Origin: BOG-908 sp963848205
GTDB taxonomy: Bacteria; Pseudomonadota; Alphaproteobacteria; Acetobacterales; Acetobacteraceae
Length of the DNA stretch: 64,000 bases
Direction: 5' to 3'
NCBI GenBank assembly: GCA_963848205.1
Contig: CAWKCV010000001.1
Location: 62,001-126,000, forward strand
This document shows positions 1 through 7,735 of the stretch, one piece after another. The notes below the pieces were generated by a model. It had not been told where the DNA came from. It saw nothing but the letters and a program-made list of their open reading frames with translations, and did no database searches. Each line of letters starts with the position of its first letter. The stretch's first letter is position 1. Position numbers and translations under genes: made by a program.

Positions 1-72
1 GGACGGAGTTCCTCCGTATGCTGGATAACCGCAGAAGCGGCGAACGTCAGTCTTCTGCTGATCCGTGAGCAT
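1..72 (-). CDS. Phage head-tail connector-like protein, 5' end only
   Basis: The first 24 codons of a minus-strand gene run off the left edge. It starts with ATG 60 bases after the capsid stop codon and is preceded by a good ribosome binding site (CAGGAGAAGCG). The visible N-terminus begins MLTDQQKTDVRRFCGYPAYG. A gene directly downstream of the capsid gene in tailed phages is usually a head completion or head-tail connector protein. The function here is inferred only from position. Confidence 0.6.
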   Translation of the reverse strand, partial: MLTDQQKTDVRRFCGYPAYGGTPS

Positions 73-132
73 CGCTTCTCCTGACACGCGTCAGTGACAG
101 ACACCGAAATCTTTCAGTTTGCACCGCAAGCT

Positions 133-1461
133 TCAGCCCATGTGTTCAATCATGACAGCGCGCTTGAAACTAGCATTCGTTGACGTCGGCACGGTCATGC
201 TGTTTGTAGTCGTGTCGCTTGGTGCGCAAAAGCCGCCGATCCAATACCATGATTGAGCAATGATCTGCTGCAGGCGGTCGATCGGCTCGCGGGTGACCAT
301 GCAAACGCCATCTACAAGCGATACAATGGCGTCTCTGGGTGCCACGTCGTCCGCTGCCATCCCCGCGAAATCGCCTTCAATCAGAGCGCCTTGTCCGACA
401 ACGATGGGCCGCCTTACTACCGCACCCGCGATTGTTGGGTGAGACTGAACGTAAGACTCCGTAGTCAACACGAAGCGCAACCCGAGGAACTCGTTCACGA
501 CTCCCTGACCTGGACGAAAAATCTCGTTTGCTGACGTCGAACCGATGAACAGGCGTTGAAAATCTTGGTCGGCGAATAGTTGTCGCGCACTAATTGGATC
601 GAGGTAGCAGTTGTAGGCGCCGTCGATGTCAGGCACGGCGTTCACGCGCAGGCCGGCGACCGCGTCCAACACATTCGTCATCGACAGTGTATCGCCACCT
701 TGTAGCATCGCCGTATTCGTGCGGGCACTTGGTCTCAAAATGAGAGAAGCGGTTGCAGCTTGCACAGTGTTGCCAGACGTTCCATCGCTGACTGTCACGT
801 TACCGGAAAGCGTAAGAACACCGCTCTGTCCGCCCGGCGTAGTCGACAAATTCGTGGCATCCGGACCTACGCCTACGACGCTGTAAATATCCGACCCAAT
901 CGTAATCGCAAGTGGATTAGCTGTGCTCACGCCCTGCTGAACGCCATTGACAAACGTCGTCTGAAATCCGCGGATATCGTCAACTGCCACAGCAGGTGCC
1001 GAGGACGCCAGTGTCGCGCGCACCCGGGTGTTGCCACCGAAATATGAGTTGAACAAAGAATTCCGGGCTAGGTCGTCTAGGCTACGTGCAGCCTGCTCGC
1101 CGTTCACATAGGCGTTCTGTAGGAACTGGCTTGCAATTCCCACTCTGCTCGTCACCATATTCAAGTCCATGGTCGCCGCGTAATGGTTTAGCGTGAGTGT
1201 AAACTGCTCCACGTTCCAAGAACCAGGTGTCAACCCGTTATCCAAATTCGTGTTTGTCGAAGCAGAAAGTGGCGTTGTCACGGCAGGTTTCAGGCCGGCG
1301 CGCGTTTTCGTCAATGTCTCACCTATGCCGACCGCAAAATCTTCACGATCAGCGCAAGCGCGATAGCCGATGCGGGACCGAAGCGCCTGTTGAAACTCAC
1401 GCTCCAAAAAGCCCTGCTGAATGATCGGCTGCAAAGCAGTAGGAAAGTTCGATATGCTCAT
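133..1461 (-). CDS. Phage major capsid-like protein
   Basis: Protein of 442 residues placed directly after the scaffold-like and portal genes, where the major head protein is expected. The start is taken at the ATG giving MSISNFPTAL, which has GGAG eight bases upstream; an upstream in-frame TTG would add only six residues and no better ribosome site. The sequence is rich in Ala, Thr, Ser and Asn, has no signal peptide or membrane segment, and carries a long middle section of beta-rich appearance, as capsid shells often do. The family was not recognised by a diagnostic motif. Size and gene order are the main evidence. Codon use is less GC-rich than in the chromosomal genes. Confidence 0.65.
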   Translation of the reverse strand: MSISNFPTALQPIIQQGFLEREFQQALRSRIGYRACADREDFAVGIGETLTKTRAGLKPAVTTPLSASTNTNLDNGLTPGSWNVEQFTLTLNHYAATMDLNMVTSRVGIASQFLQNAYVNGEQAARSLDDLARNSLFNSYFGGNTRVRATLASSAPAVAVDDIRGFQTTFVNGVQQGVSTANPLAITIGSDIYSVVGVGPDATNLSTTPGGQSGVLTLSGNVTVSDGTSGNTVQAATASLILRPSARTNTAMLQGGDTLSMTNVLDAVAGLRVNAVPDIDGAYNCYLDPISARQLFADQDFQRLFIGSTSANEIFRPGQGVVNEFLGLRFVLTTESYVQSHPTIAGAVVRRPIVVGQGALIEGDFAGMAADDVAPRDAIVSLVDGVCMVTREPIDRLQQIIAQSWYWIGGFCAPSDTTTNSMTVPTSTNASFKRAVMIEHMG

Positions 1462-1533
1462 GCAAATCTCCAACAACAAACGGGGGCAAAAGCCCCTCTA
1501 AACATGCGTATCGCGTAAGTCAGCTTGAGGCGG

Positions 1534-1935
1534 TTATCGCTTACGGAGCAGATCCGCTCGTGCCGCACGCCATTCGTCGAGGCTCATATCAGTCGCGAGC
1601 TTGCGGCGAACGGGCGCGGCCGCGGGTGGATTGGCCGCGCTGCTCGACTGCGTTGCGCCAAACAGCCAAGGCTTTGCACGTCGCAAACGCCCAATCACCT
1701 CGGCCGCATCAATCGCAGGCGTGTCGCGTGCGGGCATCCAAGCCTCTGCGTCCAGCAAGCGCAAGCCGTCAATGTCAACAATGCCAGCCCGCATCGCTTC
1801 AGACTTCAATTCGGACTGTCTCAATTGGTTCTGCGTTCGCGCCTCTGTCTCCAGCAATTGCTTTTCCAGCATATCAGCCCTGGCTTGAAGTGCAGCCAAT
1901 ACATCGATTTGTCCGTTACCTTCGGCGTCGCTCAT
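1534..1935 (-). CDS. Phage scaffold-like or capsid assembly protein
   Basis: Protein of 133 residues. Residues about 12-48 are strongly helical and charged (ALQARADMLEKQLLETEA and onward), consistent with a coiled coil, followed by an Ala/Pro-rich linker and a basic C-terminus ending LLRKR. A small coiled-coil protein between portal and capsid genes is typically the scaffolding protein that organises procapsid assembly. Its ATG overlaps the portal stop codon (ATGA), so translation is probably coupled. No conserved motif was recognised, so the role is inferred from shape and position. Confidence 0.55.
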   Translation of the reverse strand: MSDAEGNGQIDVLAALQARADMLEKQLLETEARTQNQLRQSELKSEAMRAGIVDIDGLRLLDAEAWMPARDTPAIDAAEVIGRLRRAKPWLFGATQSSSAANPPAAAPVRRKLATDMSLDEWRAARADLLRKR

Positions 1936-3326
1936 TGAAGCTCCTCAGACTTGATGCGCCGCATCTCAGCTGCAACATCTTCTATATCGTAGTTGGCCGC
2001 CAACACGCGAAGCGCAGTCTCCCGCGACATCTGTTTGGCCCCCACTAGCGAAATCAGTGTCTCGGCAGTCCGCTGCCCATCCAATGCATCATTTGAATAC
2101 CAATCCGGCCAACGCAAACTTACCGATGCCGCTGTATCCAGAGCAGGCAATGGCTTTCCATTCACACGCAACTGATATGTCGTACTCGCCTTCACAATCA
2201 TCCGGGCGAGGGTAACCAAAGCGCCTTGTCCGTAACTTACCCGCAAATTATCCGCGAGCCATAACAAGCCTTGGTTCATGAGTTGTAATGCCCGCCCGCT
2301 TGCAGGAGTGCTGAGCCGGCTTGCTTCAGCTCTGTTACCGTGCAGACTTTCCAGCGCCATCTCGCGTAATATCCGAACATAATCGATCACCGCCTGACTT
2401 GCCGTGCCGCCGATCTCAAGCAGTTTTGCATCTCCCTTCTCACTCACGACGAGGGCATTTGCCGCGCCACGAACCATCGCACCATCGAAGCCCGCGGGTT
2501 CTTTGATCAAAAGTGTAGGATCGCTGCTATATTTCAGCCCGCGTCCGGCTTGGCTCAGCTGATAGTCGATCTCAATGCTCGTATCTATCGCTCCGCGGAA
2601 AGTGCATGCGCCATCTACACCATCACCGCCGGGTAGATTTCGTATCCAAACAATCGGCACAAAACCCAGCCCGTGACGAACGGTTCTGCCCAGGTCTTCA
2701 ATCAGTTCGTAATTTCCACCGACGAGCGTCGGCTCATACCAACGCTCGAAGTTGTCGTCCCAAACTCGCTGAAACCAGTAATTTGCCCCGAGATCGGCAA
2801 TGGTATACCCCTGGCTTGCAAGCGCTGCGCCATTCACCTTGTAGCGCTCAATGACACGGCTCAGTGTATCTGGTTCATCGCTGGCCCATTCTGGCCATAA
2901 GCACGGCGTGTCAATCACGTCGACAAACACGCGTCCGCGCAGCACTCGAAGAAGCAGCGCAACCGATCCGATACTTCCGCGTAATCCCGCCTCCACCATC
3001 ACCATGTTTAATCTTGCGTCACGCGCAACGGCCATCAGCGCGTCGCGCACAGCGGGGTCGTTCGATTCGAACGAAGGAAAGTGTCCTTCACTGAACAGTA
3101 AAGCAACGCTGTCCTCGACGACTAGCCTCGCCAGTCCATAGCGCACGGAAGGCCGCCGCTGGCGCAGCGGCACATACTCGCCGGCTGCCGTCCGCTCTTC
3201 ATGAAACTCATAGGGCAACACGTCGTAAAAGGTTCCAGCAAGCAGCTTCTGGTAAATCGAAAGCTGGCGAGTCCGCTCGGAATAGTCGGTATCGAGCGGC
3301 ATCAAATCGCATATCGTGCAATACAA
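1932..3326 (-). CDS. Phage portal protein
   Basis: Protein of about 464 residues, the usual size for the dodecameric portal through which DNA enters the head. It lies between the large terminase and the scaffold-like gene. Features include the early YQKLLAGTFYDVLPYEFHEE segment, a central region with LPGGDGVDG, and a long helical C-terminal half. The start is uncertain. The open frame begins with TTG right after the terminase stop codon; the TTG chosen here has AGAGG seven bases upstream, while the first ATG (position 3302, MPLDTDYSER) lacks a ribosome site. It overlaps the next gene by four bases. Confidence 0.75.
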   Translation of the reverse strand: MYCTICDLMPLDTDYSERTRQLSIYQKLLAGTFYDVLPYEFHEERTAAGEYVPLRQRRPSVRYGLARLVVEDSVALLFSEGHFPSFESNDPAVRDALMAVARDARLNMVMVEAGLRGSIGSVALLLRVLRGRVFVDVIDTPCLWPEWASDEPDTLSRVIERYKVNGAALASQGYTIADLGANYWFQRVWDDNFERWYEPTLVGGNYELIEDLGRTVRHGLGFVPIVWIRNLPGGDGVDGACTFRGAIDTSIEIDYQLSQAGRGLKYSSDPTLLIKEPAGFDGAMVRGAANALVVSEKGDAKLLEIGGTASQAVIDYVRILREMALESLHGNRAEASRLSTPASGRALQLMNQGLLWLADNLRVSYGQGALVTLARMIVKASTTYQLRVNGKPLPALDTAASVSLRWPDWYSNDALDGQRTAETLISLVGAKQMSRETALRVLAANYDIEDVAAEMRRIKSEELQ

Positions 3327-3341
3327 AACGCCACCTCTCAA

Positions 3342-4667
3342 TCAACGCGTCGAAAAAGGCAGATGCGCAAATCGCGACGCTGCTTTGACATTTACCAGCA
3401 TCGAAAACGCACGTGAGAGCGCATCGACCTGATCGTCCTTGCGGCCCTCGGGAAAGCTCGAAAGCTCGTCCAGAAACACCGCATTCCAAGCGGCCCGCCG
3501 CATAGCCATCGTGCCCGCCGAAATCTGCGCGGCGACCGGCATCGCTCGCACGGCCTTTGCGCCGCTTTCCGGCGTCGCGACCACTCGAAATCCAGCCAAC
3601 ATTTGTGTCAGGAACATCACCTGGCTCTTGCCCGCCTGTCCCGGATCCTGCGGTAAGCCAATCACCACTTCGGCGCCGTCCATCACAGCCACCGCGCGTA
3701 TGCGCTCAGCCACTTCGCCCGGCACTGCCCGAAAACGCACAACATCGTCGACAAACACGCCGCCGCCGGCATCACGCACGAGTTTCAATCCGACCGTCCA
3801 GTCAGGATCGCTCCCGACACTGGCAGTGCCAGCCAAATCCCATGCACGCACAGAATTGCCCGTTGGCACGGCATCGACCACACGCAATTTGCGCGCGTCG
3901 AACACCTGACCGCCCTCTCGCATCGGCGCCTGCTGAAAAAGCGCGGCGAACTGGCGCTCTCCAACAATCGCCCGCTTGCCATCGATCGTCGCGCGATCCT
4001 CCCATTCCGGCCATAAAACCTCGCCAGGTTCGCGTCCGAGCGGATCGCCCTCTTCCGCCAGAGCCGGCAGCCGCACCGTCGTCCAGCCACCTTGCTCGAG
4101 CAGACGTCCGGCCAGATCGTCGGCGTGCCAACGCGTCATCACCAGCACCATCCGTCCTTGCGGCTTCAGCCGTGTGACCAATTCGGAGCGGAACCAGTCC
4201 CACAGGTGCTCACGCGCGGAGAAACTTTCCGCTTCCGCAAATGACCTGATCGGATCATCAATCAATGCAAGATCAGCACGGCGGCCAGTCACCGCTCCAT
4301 GCACACCGATGGCGAAAAATTCGCCGCCGGTATTTGTCACAAATCGCCCCGCGGCGCGTGCATCAGCCTCCACACGCACCCCGAGCCGGCCGGCCTGAGC
4401 TTCCAACTGTCCTCGAATACCGCGTCCGAAATGCTCGGCCAGCCGTGCCGTGTGGCACGCCATGATCACCGCACTGCGCGGATGTTTGGCAAGCCACCAC
4501 GCAGGAAAACACCTGCTGGCATAGGTGCTTTTCGCAGCACCCGGCGGCAGCAGCAGCATCAGCCGCCGTGTCGCACCGCTGGATACATCCTCCAGCGCCC
4601 GCATGATCATCAGATGATGGCGCGCCGGCTCCTGCCCCGCAGGCAGCAGCGCGGCGCGCGACCACAT
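3342..4667 (-). CDS. Phage terminase large subunit
   Basis: ATP-driven DNA packaging motor and nuclease. The ATPase domain shows a P-loop-like LLPPGAAKST near residues 40-48 and a Walker B ADLALIDDPI near 131-140. The C-terminal RNase H-like nuclease shows acidic motifs VRAWDLAGT and, near the end, KDDQVDALS. The start was set at MWSRAALLPAG, eight bases past the small-subunit stop. A longer reading to 4757 would overlap that gene by 83 bases. The stop codon directly abuts the portal open frame. The Ala-Ala-Lys P-loop form is normal for terminases. Confidence 0.88.
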   Translation of the reverse strand: MWSRAALLPAGQEPARHHLMIMRALEDVSSGATRRLMLLLPPGAAKSTYASRCFPAWWLAKHPRSAVIMACHTARLAEHFGRGIRGQLEAQAGRLGVRVEADARAAGRFVTNTGGEFFAIGVHGAVTGRRADLALIDDPIRSFAEAESFSAREHLWDWFRSELVTRLKPQGRMVLVMTRWHADDLAGRLLEQGGWTTVRLPALAEEGDPLGREPGEVLWPEWEDRATIDGKRAIVGERQFAALFQQAPMREGGQVFDARKLRVVDAVPTGNSVRAWDLAGTASVGSDPDWTVGLKLVRDAGGGVFVDDVVRFRAVPGEVAERIRAVAVMDGAEVVIGLPQDPGQAGKSQVMFLTQMLAGFRVVATPESGAKAVRAMPVAAQISAGTMAMRRAAWNAVFLDELSSFPEGRKDDQVDALSRAFSMLVNVKAASRFAHLPFSTR

Positions 4668-4674
4668 TTCGAGA

Positions 4675-4935
4675 TTATCCCGAAGCTTCGTCCTCAGCGT
4701 GCGTTCCTGTTGATACGAGCGCACAAAGTTCATCCAATCGTTCGTCAGACAACGCACTCAGGTTAAGCACGCCGCCTTTGCTGTATGTCGGCTTGGCGTG
4801 CACAAACGGCGCCGCTGCCTTGGCGAGCGCCACTGCTTCATTCACATGCCCCTCACTCCATTTGATCCGCATTGCTTCGAGCAAAACATCCAACGGCAAT
4901 GGCGCATTCGCCAAAGCCCCCCCCATCGTCATCAT
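4675..4935 (-). CDS. Phage terminase small subunit-like protein
   Basis: Protein of 86 residues with the core PLDVLLEAMRIKWSEG, then NEAVALAKAAAPFVHAK, a pattern common in small terminase subunits that recognise the packaging site. It precedes the large subunit, as in most tailed phages. The start codons sit right after a stop codon (ATG ATG ACG ATG), and a run of eight G residues lies a few bases into the frame. The protein is short for the family, so the N-terminal DNA-binding part may be missing or in another frame upstream of the G run. Confidence 0.65.
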   Translation of the reverse strand: MMTMGGALANAPLPLDVLLEAMRIKWSEGHVNEAVALAKAAAPFVHAKPTYSKGGVLNLSALSDERLDELCALVSTGTHAEDEASG

Positions 4936-5165
4936 CTAGGATCTTCGTCCTTACCCCTGCCTCTCCGGCCCCCACCGGATCAGCGCTGCAGACACAGCAT
5001 GGTCTGCCATGGAACGAGGCGGTGAGCCGTTCGCTCAAACCGCCATCGTTAAAGAAAACATACCTAAAGTTGGGGTTGCTGGGCAACATCAAAATCATGG
5101 CCCGAGAACATATTCCCAAAACAGGCGCTCCTACCTGCCCTCCCGCCAGTCTGCTAGACAGCGTC

Positions 5166-5537
5166 ATGCGCTACCTCGCCGCCTCATCCCTTGCCGTCCC
5201 GAGCCTCGCCCTCTCCCTCGTTGCCTGCACAGGCATCGAGGAAACCCGCGTCTTTGCCGGTCCGCAAACACCACAAGCCGGAACATGCGAGCCTGCAACG
5301 CGCGCTACGCTCACGCGACGCGGCATGCATGTCGTGGTCACACCAGGCGACGGCACCGTCACGCTCGATGGGCAAATCGAAGCATCCGCGATCGTCGCAA
5401 AGGCCATGCTGACCGGCGCCGACAAGAAGCCCTACCCTCTCATCTTCACCGGTCAGCTTCACGGCACCACCATCGACGGCACGCTCGCCACGCAACGCTG
5501 CCGCTACGCCCTCGCGCTCTCGCTCACCGACGACTGA
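5166..5537 (+). CDS. Small lipoprotein of unknown function
   Basis: Protein of 123 residues on the strand opposite to the phage head genes. The N-terminus is a lipoprotein signal: MRYLAASSLAVPSLALSLVA followed by Cys-21, a good lipobox, so the mature protein should be lipid-anchored in the envelope. The rest is soluble and contains RRGMHVVVTPGDGTVTLDG. No family was recognised. The open frame extends upstream, but earlier start codons would bury the signal sequence. Its end overlaps the convergent DUF6362-like gene by 34 bases. It may be a lysogenic conversion gene or chromosomal cargo. Confidence 0.6.
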   Translation: MRYLAASSLAVPSLALSLVACTGIEETRVFAGPQTPQAGTCEPATRATLTRRGMHVVVTPGDGTVTLDGQIEASAIVAKAMLTGADKKPYPLIFTGQLHGTTIDGTLATQRCRYALALSLTDD

Positions 5538-6037
5538 GCCCCGCGCCCCGTTGGGCTCCGCTGCAGCGCCCCCACCGCCGCCACAAGCATGTCGATACCC
5601 TGAGCATGCCAACGCTGCACCGCCTTGTGGTCCGCTCCGATCACCTCACCCAACCTGCGCCACGAAAAAAGATGCCGCTCGGTCACCGGGCTGACGAGAC
5701 TCCGCGCGCCCACGATGCGCCGCATGACGTAACGCTCCCGCGGGATCAACACGATCCAACCCAGCGCCTCATCCATGCGAGTGATCTTCGAGGCCGAGGG
5801 GACAGGCGGCCGCAACCGCCCGCGTCCCTCCGCCCCAAACCCCTCGCAAGCATCTTGCACCACATCGAGGTGGCTCACCCTCATCGCTGTCGTGTAGCCG
5901 CCCTTCGGCAAAGCCAGCAGCGTCGCACCCGCCTCCTCCAGCCGATACGTCACAAACGCCCGGTCGATCTCGCGTGCATCCCGCGGCAGCGCGTCCTCAT
6001 CGAGCCCGGACGCGAAAGCCAATGCAAAACTGTTCAT
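5504..6037 (-). CDS. DUF6362-like phage-associated protein
   Basis: Protein of 177 residues. The start at MNSFALAFAS is supported by AAGGA seven bases upstream. The core SKITRMDEALGWIVLIPRER and the later SWRRLGEVIGADHKAVQRWH look like the DUF6362 family seen in prophages of alphaproteobacteria. The second half resembles a helix-turn-helix, with a basic recognition-like helix KAVQRWHAQG. It could be a late regulator or packaging accessory factor; the function is unknown. It is transcribed with the small DNA-binding gene upstream, 22 bases away. Confidence 0.6.
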   Translation of the reverse strand: MNSFALAFASGLDEDALPRDAREIDRAFVTYRLEEAGATLLALPKGGYTTAMRVSHLDVVQDACEGFGAEGRGRLRPPVPSASKITRMDEALGWIVLIPRERYVMRRIVGARSLVSPVTERHLFSWRRLGEVIGADHKAVQRWHAQGIDMLVAAVGALQRSPTGRGAQSSVSESARA

Positions 6038-6059
6038 TGTTTGTTCCTTCATGAAGCTG

Positions 6060-6347
6060 TTAGAGAAAAACCGGAAAAGGGTAGGCTTCCCCGTCAAGCA
6101 CGGTGCCACACGTCAGCAATCCCCACGTCTGAGGATGTCCCGCCTGCCGTGCTGCCCTGTCCCTCGACTCTTCGGCGTCCAACCGCAGCGGCGGCAACCG
6201 GCGCGCGCCAATCTTCCGCCCGCGCTCCAACACCGTGTTGCGGCCCAGGCTCAACGCCGCCGCAATCCCGTCCCACGTCGTTCCCGCCGCCCGCAACCCG
6301 CGTAGTCGCTCATCCAGCTCAGGCGTCCATTTCACATGCGCACGCAC
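6060..6347 (-). CDS. Small helix-turn-helix phage regulator
   Basis: Protein of 95 residues beginning MRAHVKWTPELDERLRGLRA. The segment TTWDGIAAALSLGRNTVLERGRKIGA has the layout of a DNA-binding helix-turn-helix of the SANT/GcrA kind. The GTG start is chosen because GGGAG lies six bases upstream. The gene diverges from the XRE repressor across a 100-bp region with two inverted repeats, the arrangement of a phage early control region. It probably leads the minus-strand early operon. The exact family is uncertain. Confidence 0.55.
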   Translation of the reverse strand: MRAHVKWTPELDERLRGLRAAGTTWDGIAAALSLGRNTVLERGRKIGARRLPPLRLDAEESRDRAARQAGHPQTWGLLTCGTVLDGEAYPFPVFL

Positions 6348-6374
6348 GGCAATCTCCCTGTGAACACAAAGCAA

Positions 6375-6389
6375 GTTAGACAGGCTAAC
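6375..6389. promoter_or_regulatory. Operator-like inverted repeat 1
   Basis: GTTAGACAGGCTAAC is a perfect 5-bp inverted repeat with a 5-bp spacer, in the divergent region between two phage regulator genes. The same half-sites recur 19 bases further on. A palindrome here fits binding by the XRE-type repressor encoded to the right. Confidence 0.6.
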
Positions 6390-6407
6390 AACGGTATGTC
6401 AACACAT

Positions 6408-6424
6408 CTAACTATCCTTGTTAG
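6408..6424. promoter_or_regulatory. Operator-like inverted repeat 2
   Basis: CTAACTATCCTTGTTAG carries the same two half-sites in the opposite order with a 7-bp spacer. It sits just upstream of a possible -10 (TAGAAT, 6436-6441) for the repressor gene, so a bound protein could regulate its own promoter. Confidence 0.55.
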
Positions 6425-6447
6425 TCCAGCTAGCATAGAATGCGGTC

Positions 6448-6777
6448 ATGCAGGACGATCCACTCACGGTCGGCGGCCGAATCCGCGCGTTGCGACACGC
6501 CCGCGGGCTGACACAGGACGATCTGGCCGTCGCGTGCGGCGTCAGCCGCAGTGCCGTCGCTCAGTGGGAGACCGACCGCGCCGGCCAGCTTCGCGGCAAC
6601 ATCTCCCGCATCGCCGAGGCGCTCGGCGGGTCCGTCGAACACATCCTGCAAGGCGCTACCCAGCCGGAAGAAGCTACCGGCGACGAACTCGCCATGCTCC
6701 GCCTCTACCGCGCCTGCGAACAGGAGGATCGCGCCTTCCTACTGCGAACCGCCCACAAGCTCGCCCGCCACCCTTAG
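6448..6777 (+). CDS. XRE-family transcriptional repressor (CI/Cro-like)
   Basis: Protein of 109 residues. Residues about 9-65 form an HTH_3 domain: GGRIRALRHARGLTQDDLAVA, then GVSRSAVAQWETDR as recognition helix, then ISRIAEALGGSVEHIL. The C-terminal 40 residues are helical and may mediate dimerisation. There is no LexA-like self-cleavage domain, so induction by RecA is unlikely. The gene diverges from the small helix-turn-helix gene over two GTTAG/CTAAC palindromes that are its likely operators. It ends 20 bases before the convergent gmk and marks the right end of the phage-like region. Confidence 0.85.
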   Translation: MQDDPLTVGGRIRALRHARGLTQDDLAVACGVSRSAVAQWETDRAGQLRGNISRIAEALGGSVEHILQGATQPEEATGDELAMLRLYRACEQEDRAFLLRTAHKLARHP

Positions 6778-6796
6778 CCCTGGCTGCCGGTCGCGC

Positions 6797-7432
6797 TCAG
6801 CCGGCGCCGCTTGCCAGCATCGAGCGCGCCAGCTCCATCGCGCCGCGGCTCCGCCCGGTCGCGCACCGCGATGCCCTCAGTATATAAGTGACTTCCTCCA
6901 CGCAGGCGGCCAGATCGTCATTGACCAGAAGATGGTCGAACTCCTCCCAATGGGCGATCTCGTCCCGTGCAGCCGCCATTCGGCGAGCGCGCTCCGCTGC
7001 ATCGTCCGTGCCACGCCCTTCCAGCCGCGCTTCAAGCGCCTCCAACGAGGGCGGCAGGATGAACACACCCACGCAATCGCCCGGCAATGCCGCCCGCAAC
7101 TGCCGCCAGCCCTGCCAGTCGATGTCCAGAACCACGTCGCGTCCAGCCCGTAGCTCAGCCTCGACTGGCGCACGTGGCGTGCCATACCCGCGGCCGAACA
7201 CGGTCGCATGCTCAAGCAGCTCGCCCCGCGACGCCATCGCCGAAAACGTAGCAAGATCGCGGAAGAAGTAATCGCGCCCCTCCACCTCGCTTTCCCGCTG
7301 CCGCCGCGTCGTCACACTCACCGACATACGCAGGTCAGGCTCGCGTTGCAGCAGCCGCTGGACGATCGTGCTCTTGCCTGCACCCGAAGGCGCTGCAACG
7401 ACCAGACAGAGCCCTCGCCTGCTGTTCAACAT
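6797..7432 (-). CDS. gmk: Guanylate kinase
   Basis: Phosphorylates GMP (and dGMP) to GDP with ATP in the cytoplasm, an essential purine step. The 211-residue protein has the P-loop APSGAGKS at residues 14-21, the GMP-binding stretch SVSVTTRRQRESEVEGRDYFF, and LDIDWQGWRQLR in the core. It starts with ATG behind a strong GGAGGG site. In many alphaproteobacteria gmk follows mltG and yicC; here an RTX gene on the other strand separates it from mltG and no yicC is present. Confidence 0.96.
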   Translation of the reverse strand: MLNSRRGLCLVVAAPSGAGKSTIVQRLLQREPDLRMSVSVTTRRQRESEVEGRDYFFRDLATFSAMASRGELLEHATVFGRGYGTPRAPVEAELRAGRDVVLDIDWQGWRQLRAALPGDCVGVFILPPSLEALEARLEGRGTDDAAERARRMAAARDEIAHWEEFDHLLVNDDLAACVEEVTYILRASRCATGRSRGAMELARSMLASGAG

Positions 7433-7735
7433 TCAGCCCTCCAGAGCTCACCCATCACCAGCTCAGCCCTAATCCAAATCTCGCGACAACCGAGCGTCCT
7501 GCACATACCCGCTCTGCGCTTCGCTCATCGCAGAACGCAGCTTGTCGCAATGCACAACCGACAGGCGAAATTGCATTTGTGATACAAGCAATCCGGAGAA
7601 ATCGCCAAAAAACATGGGTCTTCAGCCATTTCGTTGTTGTTCAGCCGTCTCTGCTTTGATATGGGAGAGGGGAGCCGAACGGATTTAGTGCGGCGCAGCA
7701 CGATTTGGCACTGACTTTAAGGTGGGGTTGAGTTC
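7433..7735 (+). other. 303-bp intergenic region between gmk and the RTX gene
   Basis: No credible gene is seen. The region separates two divergent starts, so it must hold both promoters. The left part is the gmk leader. The right part contains a sigma70-like promoter for the repeat-protein gene and an A/G-rich ribosome site (AAGGTGGGG) close to its ATG. Confidence 0.6.
7634..7662 (+). promoter_or_regulatory. Candidate promoter of the RTX-like gene
   Basis: TTGTTG and TGATAT are separated by exactly 17 bases. Transcription would start near 7669, leaving a leader of about 67 bases before the ATG at 7736. Found by eye only. Confidence 0.4.

Larger units (their letters stand above)
1..6777. mobile_element. 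Prophage or prophage remnant, right part
   Basis: A run of tailed-phage head genes on the minus strand (terminase small and large subunits, portal, scaffold-like, capsid, start of a connector gene) is followed by accessory genes and a divergent repressor region. The capsid-portal part is visibly less GC-rich than the housekeeping genes beyond 6.8 kb, which suggests foreign origin. The element continues past the left edge. Its right boundary is set at the end of the repressor gene because gmk follows. No integrase, attachment repeat or tail gene lies in the window, so whether it is intact cannot be judged. Confidence 0.8.

Noticed and set aside
5009..6379. 456-codon plus-strand frame over the lipoprotein and phage regulator genes
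   Set aside because: Arg/His/Pro-rich translation without motifs, overlapping three better-supported genes.
1..6777. Gene transfer agent head cluster
   Set aside because: The head genes and divergent repressor fit a temperate prophage better; the characteristic GTA order with a prohead protease beside the capsid is not seen.
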